Source: Alphaproteobacteria bacterium (lineage in GTDB: Bacteria; Pseudomonadota; Alphaproteobacteria; ATCC43930; CGMCC-115725). From it: a stretch of DNA of 32,816 nucleotides. The notes beneath the pieces were generated by a model. The model did not search any database, was not told the DNA's origin, and saw only the letters and a list, made by a program, of their open reading frames with translations. The position numbers and the translations under genes were made by a program. Shown here piece by piece: positions 25,472-32,816 of this stretch (position 1 is its first letter; every line of letters begins with the position of its first letter). Location: the NCBI GenBank assembly GCA_019238055.1, contig JAFAOB010000274.1, positions 1-32,816 on the forward strand, read 5' to 3'.

Positions 25472-28400
25472 ATGGATGTCGGGGGTTGGCTCAGAAGTCT
25501 CGGCCTCGGACGGTACGAGGCGCTCTTTCGCGCGAGTGAAATCGACGCCGATATCCTGCCGGAGCTGACCGACGTCGACCTCAAGGAGCTTGGTGTGCCG
25601 CTCGGGCACCGCAAGCGTCTCCTTAGGGCCATCTCCGGCTTGGCCGTCGCGGCGACATCGGCGGCGCCCTCCGGTTCGACCGACGCGAAGCCCCATGACG
25701 CCGCCGAACGGCGGCAGCTCACCGTGATGTTCTGCGATCTGGTCGGCTCGACGGCGCTGTCGCGGCAGACCGATCCCGAGGATCTGAACACGCTGATCGG
25801 CACCTACCATCGTGCCGTTGCCGAACGGGTCGGGCGGTTCGGCGGCTACGTCGCCAAATACATGGGCGACGGCGTGCTGATCTATTTCGGCTATCCGCAA
25901 GCCCATGAGGACGATGCAGCGCTGGCGATCCAGGCCGGTCTGGCGATCCTCGACGCGGTTCCCGGCTTCACCGCGGCAGCAGCGGCGGTAGCGCAGCCGC
26001 AAGTGCGGATCGGCATCGCGACCGGCCTTGTCATCGTCGGCGAGCTGATCGGCGAGGGCGTGGCGCAGGAGCGAAACGTCGTCGGCGAGACACCCAACCT
26101 GGCGGCGCGGCTGCAAAGCCTCGCCGATCCCGGCACGCTGGTAATCGCCGAGACCACCCATCGCCTCGCCGGTGGCCTTTTCGAGTACCGCGACCTTGGG
26201 TCGGTCAGCCTCAGAGGCTTCGCCGAGCCGGTGCCGGTCTGGCAGGTGTTGCGGCCGAGCACCGCCGAAAGCCGCTTCGAGGCGGCGCGCCGACGGATCA
26301 CCGATCTCGTCGGGCGGGCGGCGGAGAGTGCGATATTGCGCGACCGCTTGCGCCGGGCCTGGGCCGGCGCCGGCCAGATTGTCCTGCTCTCGGGCGAAGC
26401 CGGCATCGGCAAGTCGCGGCTCGCCGCTCAGCTCGCCGCCGAGGTCGCGAGCGAGCCGCATACGCGGCTGCGCTATCAATGCTCGCCCTATCATCGCGAC
26501 AGCGTCCTGCACCCCTTTGTCGTGGCGCTCGGACGCGCCGCCCGCCTCGCCCCCGACGACCCGGCGGAGACGCAGCTCGACAAGCTCGAAGCCATCTTGG
26601 CGCCGGCGCGGATCGTTGAAACCGCACCGCTCTTCGCTTCCCTGCTGTCGATCCCGACCGGCGAGCGCTACCCGCCGCTCGCATTGAGTGCCGCGCAGCA
26701 GCGGCGGCTGACCCTCGCGGCCCTGCTCGACCAGCTCGAAGCATTGGCGCGGGCAAAGCCGGTATTGATGCTGTTCGAGGACGTCCACTGGGCCGATGCG
26801 ACCTCGCTCGAAGTGCTCGATCTGACGGTCGAGCGCGTCCGCGCCTTGCCGGTATTGGCGCTCTTCACCTTCCGGCCGGAATACGAGGCGCCCTGGACCG
26901 GGCTCTCTCACGTCACCAGCATCGTACTCGACCGCCTGGCTCCCGCCGAGGTCGCGACCCTGGCCGGGCATGTCGCCGGCCGGAAGCTGCCCCCCGAGGT
27001 GACGGCGCAGATTGTCGCCAAGACGGACGGGGTGCCGCTCTTTGTCGAGGAACTGACCAAGACGGTGCTGGAATCGGGCCTCCTGATCGAGGGGTCACAG
27101 GGCTGGCGCCTCAACGGTCCATTGCCGCCTTTCGCGGTCCCTGCGACGTTGCAGGATTCATTGGCGGCCCGTCTCGACCGGCTGGCGCCGGTCAAGGAGG
27201 TGGCGCAGATCGGCGCCGCGATCGGCCGCGAATTCTCCTACCCGCTGCTGCGCGCGGTCGCCGGCCGCGACGAGCCGGCATTGCGCGCAGCATTGGCGCA
27301 GCTAGAAAAGGCGGAGCTTCTGTTCCGCTCGGGCATGCCGCCCGATGCGCGCTACACCTTCAAGCACGCGCTGGTCCAGGAGACGGCCTACGAAACCCTG
27401 CTCAGGAGCCGGCGGCAGATCCTGCACCGGCAGATCGCCAATGCCTTGCGCGATCAGTTCCCGGCGATCACGGTGGCCGAGCCGGAACTCGTCGCCCATC
27501 ATCTGACCCAGGCCGGGCTCGACGAGCCGGCGATCGAATGGTGGGGCAAGGCCGGCGACCAGGCCTCGCGCCGTTCGGCGTTTAAGGAGGCCGCCGCCCA
27601 TCTCGGCAAAGCGGTCGAATTGGCCGACAAGGTTGCTGCGACGGCGCCGAGAGCCGCGACGGGCAGCAACCGGCTGCGTCTACAGACGAGTCTCGGCAAT
27701 GCGCTGATCTGGGCCAAGGGACAACACGCGCCGGAAACGAGCGCAGCCTTTGAGCGCGCCCGCGAATTGGCGAGCCGGGAGGAAGACGTTTCGGAGCGTT
27801 TCTCCGCCTATTACGGTCTATGGCTGGGGCATCAGACGAGCGGCGAACCCGAGCCGATGCGCGAAATGGCGCAGCTTTTCCTACGCGAAGCTGCGGCCCG
27901 GCCGGATTGTCCCGAGAGCTTAATCGCGCACCGCATTTCCGGCTCGACCTGCTTCTATTTCGGCGACTTTGCCGGCGCCCATCAGCATTTTCAGGAGACT
28001 GTCGAACTCTACGACCAGGCACGGCATGGCGATTTCGCCAACCGGTTCGGCTGGAATCCCCGCATTGTAGCGGAGATAATCGACGCCCTCACATTGTGGG
28101 TGCTCGGTCGAATCGACGAGGCTTTGCGCCTTGCCGACCGCGCCCTCGCCGACGCCGAGTCGGCAGCGCATGCTCCGACGATGGGTCATGCGGTCGCATT
28201 CGCGGCGCTGCTAGGGCTTGTTCGCTGCAATCCCGAAGCGGTCGCGACCTATGGCCAAGGGCTCGCCGATATCGTGTCTCGATGCTATCTCGCAGCCTTT
28301 TGGGGTGGCATGGCGGTATTTTTTCAGGGCTGGGCAAAATCCTCCGACTCCGCCGATGAGTCGAGACTTGCCGAGATGCGACGCGGCCTCGCCATCCGTC

Positions 28401-28852
28401 GGGAGCAAGGCAATGTTTTTCTCCTGCCCAGTCTCGAAGCGGCCCTGGCCGAAGCCGAAGCGAGGACCGGCGAGACGGATGCCGGGCTCCGCCGCCTGGA
28501 CGATGCGCTCGCCGAGCTGGGGCGCACCAAGGAGCGTTGGTACGAAGCGGAGATGCACCGCATTCGCGGCGAGATCCTGCTGCAGCGCGACCCGGCTAAT
28601 ACCGCGGCGGCCGAACAGGCTATGCAGGCCGCGATCGCTATCGCGCAGTCGCAAAAAGCGCGCAGCTTCGAACTGCGCGCCGCGTTGGCTCTGGCGAAGC
28701 TTTACCGCGCGGCCAGTCGCGACGCCGATGCCCACGCCGTGCTGGCGCCGGCGCTCGAGGGCTTCCCGCCAACCCGACAATTCCCCGAACTCACCGAGGC
28801 GCAAACCCTCCTCACGGCGCTAGTCCCTCGGTGCGAAAGTCCGCGCATATGA
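25472..28852 (+). CDS. SAM-domain adenylate cyclase fused to AAA-type ATPase and TPR region
   Basis: A 1126-residue multidomain protein with GGAG eight bases before the ATG. Residues 1-57 form a sterile-alpha-motif domain (WLRSLGLGRYEALFRASEID). Residues about 80-260 are a class III nucleotide cyclase with metal-binding Asp89 and Asp133, adenine-specifying Lys129, and transition-state residues Asn209 and Arg213, so it should be active and make cAMP. Next comes a STAND-like ATPase with Walker A GEAGIGKS at 308-315 and Walker B LMLFEDVHWAD near 430. The C-terminal half is alpha-helical, repetitive and TPR-like. Similar proteins are abundant in alphaproteobacteria and are thought to be signal-gated. 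The regulator and target are unknown. It lies after the hopanoid locus, with no clear operon link. Confidence 0.9.
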   Translation: MDVGGWLRSLGLGRYEALFRASEIDADILPELTDVDLKELGVPLGHRKRLLRAISGLAVAATSAAPSGSTDAKPHDAAERRQLTVMFCDLVGSTALSRQTDPEDLNTLIGTYHRAVAERVGRFGGYVAKYMGDGVLIYFGYPQAHEDDAALAIQAGLAILDAVPGFTAAAAAVAQPQVRIGIATGLVIVGELIGEGVAQERNVVGETPNLAARLQSLADPGTLVIAETTHRLAGGLFEYRDLGSVSLRGFAEPVPVWQVLRPSTAESRFEAARRRITDLVGRAAESAILRDRLRRAWAGAGQIVLLSGEAGIGKSRLAAQLAAEVASEPHTRLRYQCSPYHRDSVLHPFVVALGRAARLAPDDPAETQLDKLEAILAPARIVETAPLFASLLSIPTGERYPPLALSAAQQRRLTLAALLDQLEALARAKPVLMLFEDVHWADATSLEVLDLTVERVRALPVLALFTFRPEYEAPWTGLSHVTSIVLDRLAPAEVATLAGHVAGRKLPPEVTAQIVAKTDGVPLFVEELTKTVLESGLLIEGSQGWRLNGPLPPFAVPATLQDSLAARLDRLAPVKEVAQIGAAIGREFSYPLLRAVAGRDEPALRAALAQLEKAELLFRSGMPPDARYTFKHALVQETAYETLLRSRRQILHRQIANALRDQFPAITVAEPELVAHHLTQAGLDEPAIEWWGKAGDQASRRSAFKEAAAHLGKAVELADKVAATAPRAATGSNRLRLQTSLGNALIWAKGQHAPETSAAFERARELASREEDVSERFSAYYGLWLGHQTSGEPEPMREMAQLFLREAAARPDCPESLIAHRISGSTCFYFGDFAGAHQHFQETVELYDQARHGDFANRFGWNPRIVAEIIDALTLWVLGRIDEALRLADRALADAESAAHAPTMGHAVAFAALLGLVRCNPEAVATYGQGLADIVSRCYLAAFWGGMAVFFQGWAKSSDSADESRLAEMRRGLAIRREQGNVFLLPSLEAALAEAEARTGETDAGLRRLDDALAELGRTKERWYEAEMHRIRGEILLQRDPANTAAAEQAMQAAIAIAQSQKARSFELRAALALAKLYRAASRDADAHAVLAPALEGFPPTRQFPELTEAQTLLTALVPRCESPRI

Positions 28853-28901
28853 TCGCTGCAGGCTGCGAGCCCCGTAAAAGTATGGACAGCGCGTCCAATT
28901 A

Positions 28902-29040
28902 CCTCGCCCCGCTCGCGGGGAGAGGTCGGAAGCTGCGTTGCGCAGCTTCCGGGTGAGGGGAAAGACTCTGCCGCCCCGTGTGGCTGCCATGCGGTCGCCA
29001 AATGCCCCTCACCCAACCTCTCCCCGCAAGCGGGGCGAGG
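28902..29040. repeat. Inverted pair of palindromic repeats, left copy with inserted hairpin
   Basis: The left copy (28902-28960) and the right copy (29005-29040) are inverted versions of one unit running from CCTCGCCCCGC through GCGGGGAGAGGT to GGGTGAGGGG. The left copy carries an extra perfect hairpin, GGAAGCTGCG-TTG-CGCAGCTTCC (28928-28950), where the right has a single base. Units like this are familiar as dispersed intergenic repeats in Hyphomicrobiales. The element fills the gap between the convergent cyclase and Uma2 genes and could act as a terminator. Confidence 0.75.
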
Positions 29041-29051
29041 AGCATCGTGGG

Positions 29052-29627
29052 TCAGCTGGTGAGGCGCGTGCCCCGGTAGAGTTCTGTCAGGTTCGTTCGG
29101 AAGCCGATGGTTTCCAACATCAGCTCGCCACCAATCGCTGCCGGGCGCGCGGGCCACTCACCCTGCGGTGAGCGCCGCAACAGTTCAGCTCCGATCCGAT
29201 CGGCCCGCAAGACCAGAATTTCCCGAACGCTCGGGATGCTGGTGTACGCCCAGATGTTGGTCCAGGTCTTCGCCTGATTGCTCGGCGAGAGGATCTCGAT
29301 CAACAAGACCGGATCGGTCAGCACCGTTTCTTCGGTCTGGTACGGGGCGCAAGTCACCGCCAAGTCCGGCACACGCACATTATAATCGGACAGCAGATGC
29401 GGGACGACGCCGGGCTCTACCACCAAGCTGCATGGGCGATTTTCGCGATCCAGGTGATTGTTGATCAGCGTCGCCAACCGACCTTGCAGAGTACCGTGGG
29501 TCCGGTTGGCCGGCGCCATGGCACGCGGCTCGCCGTCCACCAGCTCATACCTCAGGGCATCGCCGGAATCCCAATTCAGGAACTCGTCGACCGACATCCG
29601 AGCGGAGATTTTGGCTAACACAGCCAT
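29052..29627 (-). CDS. Uma2-family (DUF820) putative restriction-endonuclease-like protein
   Basis: A 191-residue protein of normal Uma2 length. The family pattern is visible: MSVDEFLNWDSGDALRYELVDGE at the start, HGTLQGRLATLINNHL near 45-60, the acidic-basic active-site region VRVPDLAVTC near 85-94, and LLIEILSPSNQAKTW near 107-121. The Asp of VPDLAV, the Glu of LLIEILS and a later Lys would correspond to a PD-(D/E)xK nuclease core. Uma2 proteins are widespread, usually in many copies, with unproven function; mobile or defence-related roles have been suggested. It is convergent with the cyclase gene across a palindromic repeat. Confidence 0.88.
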   Translation of the reverse strand: MAVLAKISARMSVDEFLNWDSGDALRYELVDGEPRAMAPANRTHGTLQGRLATLINNHLDRENRPCSLVVEPGVVPHLLSDYNVRVPDLAVTCAPYQTEETVLTDPVLLIEILSPSNQAKTWTNIWAYTSIPSVREILVLRADRIGAELLRRSPQGEWPARPAAIGGELMLETIGFRTNLTELYRGTRLTS

Positions 29628-30831
<1,204 letters not shown>

Positions 30832-30850
30832 GTTGCAGGAGGCATTGCCG

Positions 30851-31699
30851 GTGAAGCTTCTCCGCTATGGCCCGCCGGGCCAAGAAAAGCCCGGTCTCTT
30901 CGATCGCGATGGCAGGATCCGCGATCTGTCCGGAGCCGTCCACGATATCGACGGCGCGGCGCTGGCGTCTTCCGAACTCGATCGGCTGCGCCGGCTCGAC
31001 CCCGCGAGCTTCCCGCTCGTGCCAGGCACGCCGCGGCTCGGGCCATGTGTCGCCGGCGTCTCCAAGATCGTCGCGATCGGTCTCAATTATCGCCTGCACG
31101 CGCAGGAAGCCGGAGCCGCGATCCCGACCGAACCGATCTTTTTTATGAAAGCGCCGTCGTCGATTTGCGGCCCGAATGACGATGTCATGACCCCGAAAGG
31201 GTCGCAAAAGCTGGATTACGAGGTCGAACTCGGCATCGTCATCGGCAGCCCGACCCGCTATATCGCGGTCCACGATGCACCCAAGCACATCGCCGGCTAT
31301 TGCGTCGTCAATGACGTGTCCGAACGCGAGTTCCAGATTGAGCGCCTCGGGCAATGGACCAAGGGCAAAAGCGCCGACACCTTCTGCCCGATCGGTCCGT
31401 GGCTGGTGACCGCGGACGAGGTGCCGGACCCCGGCAAGCTTGCGCTGTGGACCGAGGTCAATGGCGAGCGCCGGCAGAACAGCAACACCGCCGACCTGAT
31501 CTTCGGGGTCGATCATATTGTCAGCTATGTCAGTCATTTTATGACGCTGTTGCCGGGGGACGTGATCCCGACCGGGACGCCGTCGGGGGTCGGCATGGGT
31601 TTCAAGCCGCCCAAATTCCTGAAGCCCGGTGACCGGGTCCGGCTGTCGGTCGAGGGGCTGGGCGAGCAGAATCAGCGCATTATCGCCTTTTCTGAGTAG
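30851..31699 (+). CDS. Fumarylacetoacetate hydrolase-family protein (2,4-diketo-3-deoxy acid hydrolase-like)
   Basis: I chose the GTG at 30851 because an AGGAGG site ends eight bases before it; it gives 282 residues beginning VKLLRYGPPGQEKPG. Landmarks of the FAH fold are KIVAIGLNYRLHAQEAG, EPIFFMKAPSSICGPND, and the metal-binding DYEVELGIVIG (acidic residues near 119-124). VVNDVSEREFQ, GKSADTFCPIGPW and IPTGTPSGVGMGF follow. Family members hydrolyse carbon-carbon bonds in diketo acids or decarboxylate them. Coupled to the SDR gene upstream, it fits hydrolysis of a 2,4-diketo-3-deoxy sugar acid to pyruvate plus a small hydroxyacid. The parent sugar is not known, since no transporter or dehydratase is nearby. 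Confidence 0.9.
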   Translation: MKLLRYGPPGQEKPGLFDRDGRIRDLSGAVHDIDGAALASSELDRLRRLDPASFPLVPGTPRLGPCVAGVSKIVAIGLNYRLHAQEAGAAIPTEPIFFMKAPSSICGPNDDVMTPKGSQKLDYEVELGIVIGSPTRYIAVHDAPKHIAGYCVVNDVSEREFQIERLGQWTKGKSADTFCPIGPWLVTADEVPDPGKLALWTEVNGERRQNSNTADLIFGVDHIVSYVSHFMTLLPGDVIPTGTPSGVGMGFKPPKFLKPGDRVRLSVEGLGEQNQRIIAFSE

Positions 31700-31831
31700 C
31701 GGGCTGCGAGCCGCGTTCCCCCAAAATGGGGCGGCAATGGGGCGAGGTTACGGCTGGCGTAAGGCACCTCATTTCGGATAAGTTTTGATGCTTTCAGGCT
31801 AGTTGGGCTTTGCCCCACGCTCGGAGGAACG

Positions 31832-32362
31832 ATGTACGAGCGCCGCCCCGGCTTCTTTCGCGAAGACACCCTGCCGGGTCATCGCGTCGAAGCCAGAGTG
31901 AAGTGGTTTAACGCCAGCAAGGGCTTTGGCTTTGTCACGCCGATCGACGGTTCGCAGGATGCGTTTTTGCCGATGGCGGTCTTGCGCCGCGCCGGCTACG
32001 AGGATTTGCGCGACGGCGTCTCGATCACTTGCGAGATCAGCGCCGGTGCAAGGGGGCCGCTGGTCACCAGCATCTTGAATATCGACAGCAGCACCGCCAC
32101 GGCACCTCAATCTACAGGCAGCAGCGGCTTCGATCGCCGCGCGCCTCGCCCGGTAACGACCGTAGAAGGCGCAGTCAAATGGTTTGAGCCCGAGAAGGGC
32201 TACGGGTTCATTTCGCCCGACGGCGGCGGCAGGGACATCTTCATCCATATCACCGCACTGCGCCGCAGTGGGGTTACGGCGCTCGATCCGGGTCAGCGGG
32301 TCCGCGTCGAGGTCGTCGAGGGGAAAAAAGGCCAGGAGGCCGAGCGGATCACATTGATCTGA
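31832..32362 (+). CDS. Double cold-shock-domain protein
   Basis: A 176-residue protein with two cold-shock domains joined by a Ser/Thr/Ala-rich linker of about 35 residues. The first (about 20-85) has [15 protein letters not shown] but a changed second RNA-binding motif, DAFLPMAV, where a histidine is expected. The second (about 110-175) has [15 protein letters not shown] and the normal DIFIHITAL. Such tandem proteins are typical of alphaproteobacteria and bind single-stranded RNA or DNA as chaperones. GGAGGA stands six bases before the ATG. A short hairpin (GGGC-TTT-GCCC) lies just upstream of that site in the leader. The gene appears to be transcribed alone. Confidence 0.93.
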   Translation: MYERRPGFFREDTLPGHRVEARVKWFNASKGFGFVTPIDGSQDAFLPMAVLRRAGYEDLRDGVSITCEISAGARGPLVTSILNIDSSTATAPQSTGSSGFDRRAPRPVTTVEGAVKWFEPEKGYGFISPDGGGRDIFIHITALRRSGVTALDPGQRVRVEVVEGKKGQEAERITLI

Positions 32363-32371
32363 AAGCACACC

Positions 32372-32401
32372 CAGCATCGGCCGCACCGCTGACAGATGCT
32401 G
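32372..32401 (+). terminator. Candidate terminator hairpin after the cold-shock gene
   Basis: CAGCATC and GATGCTG form a 7-base stem around a 16-base loop, beginning ten bases after the stop codon. There is no T run, so this is a weak prediction. Confidence 0.35.
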
Positions 32402-32633
32402 CGCAACGGGGTGCCTGTATTGGCTAGTTGGGCTAGCTGGGCAGCTTCCAAATTGACCACCGCAAGCAGCGGAGCTGTTAAGGGAGGGTCGGTCCGGCTG
32501 CCATTCCACTGGCCCGGCACAACCCGGGCCGGCATTGGGTTCGGTGGCGCTCAAAATAATTCCGATATTTTTGATTTATTGACCCGGAATTGACGTCGCG
32601 TTGCGGGCAGGGCGGTAGGATTTAACGTCTCCC

Positions 32634-32671
32634 GGTGCCTTTGCCCATATGGCGGCGGGCAAGGCATCACC
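32634..32671 (+). other. Strong stem-loop in leader-like region
   Basis: GGTG-CC(T)TTGCCC on the left can pair with GGGCAAGG-(CAT)-CACC on the right around a short loop, forming a long bulged stem. A second small hairpin (GCGCC-CATA-GGCGC) follows near 32683-32697. It could be an RNA leader element or a small RNA, but no known riboswitch class is recognised. Confidence 0.35.
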
Positions 32672-32774
32672 TGCCCCGGCCTGCGCCCATAGGCGCTAAA
32701 AATTGCGCAGCATTCGCTGGTCGTTGCGTTTTTTCCTCGGCGGTTCGTGCAAGTGTCTTCGGAGGGAAAGCCTG

Positions 32775-32816
32775 TTGGCTTGGAGAGCGGCGAAGCTTGG
32801 TTGCGGCATGATCGCC
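32775..32816 (+). CDS. Possible start of a gene cut by the right edge
   Basis: A TTG at 32775 has GGAGGG eight bases upstream and opens a frame of 14 codons to the edge (translating as M-A-W-R-A-A-K-L-G-C-G-M-I-A). An in-frame ATG occurs at the twelfth codon. Too little is present to identify a product, and this may be no gene at all. Confidence 0.25.
   Translation, partial: MAWRAAKLGCGMIA

Larger units (their letters stand above)
32363..32816. other. Intergenic region at the right edge
   Basis: No supported complete gene lies in these 454 bases. It holds the hairpin after the cold-shock gene, an AT-rich patch near 32550-32600 that could carry a promoter, a strong stem-loop at 32634-32671, and a possible gene start near 32775. 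A shorter ORF at 32396-32593 has low-complexity composition and no family resemblance, so I do not call it. Confidence 0.5.

Noticed and set aside
25430-26971. Minus-strand frame of 513 codons opposite the cyclase gene
   Set aside because: It is antisense to strongly conserved cyclase and ATPase motifs, and its translation is repetitive and charged.

Overview
The window looks like chromosomal DNA from a GC-rich alphaproteobacterium, probably Hyphomicrobiales or Rhodospirillales. That placement is an inference from three things: a complete hopanoid core cluster with the HpnI/J/K head-group genes, an EcfG-type promoter motif, and palindromic intergenic repeats of a style familiar from Hyphomicrobiales genomes. 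Genes are densely packed on both strands, with frequent ATGA start/stop overlaps. I see no tRNA, rRNA, CRISPR array, transposase or prophage gene.

Left part (1-12335) is a mixed accessory and metabolic region. It holds the N-terminus of an ABC substrate-binding protein (minus), a periplasmic PEBP/YbhB-like protein (minus), a translationally coupled amidohydrolase plus PcaB-like lyase, and an EmrAB-type efflux pair (minus) with a divergent LysR regulator. Then come a split chromate transporter with a PAS protein, a polysaccharide-deacetylase-family hydrolase (minus), an ElaA-like acetyltransferase, a YedK/SRAP abasic-site shield protein and a small unknown membrane protein.

Centre (12525-25295) is the hopanoid locus. 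hpnC-hpnD-hpnE-shc are chained by ATGA overlaps and take farnesyl diphosphate to squalene and then to the hopene ring. hpnG follows on the same strand. hpnH and ispH lie on the opposite strand: HpnH adds the adenosyl side chain, HpnG releases adenine, and IspH feeds isoprenoid precursors. A second plus-strand group holds hpnI, hpnJ, an atypical lactate/malate-dehydrogenase-family gene, and hpnK. From work on these families, HpnI adds N-acetylglucosamine to bacteriohopanetetrol, HpnK deacetylates it and the radical-SAM enzyme HpnJ converts it to the cyclitol ether, so a cyclitol-ether hopanoid is predicted. A GGAAC-N16-CGTT motif upstream of hpnI suggests general-stress control of head-group modification. 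The dehydrogenase between hpnJ and hpnK has unusual substrate and cofactor residues and is the most interesting unexplained gene here.

Right part (25472-32816) contains a 1126-residue SAM-domain/adenylate-cyclase/ATPase/TPR protein, two palindromic repeat elements (25292-25385 and 28902-29040), a Uma2-family protein (minus), a gene-poor stretch with a possible decayed GST fragment, and an SDR plus FAH-family hydrolase pair resembling the end of non-phosphorylative sugar-acid catabolism. A double cold-shock-domain protein follows, and then a non-coding leader with a strong hairpin that may precede a gene cut by the right edge.
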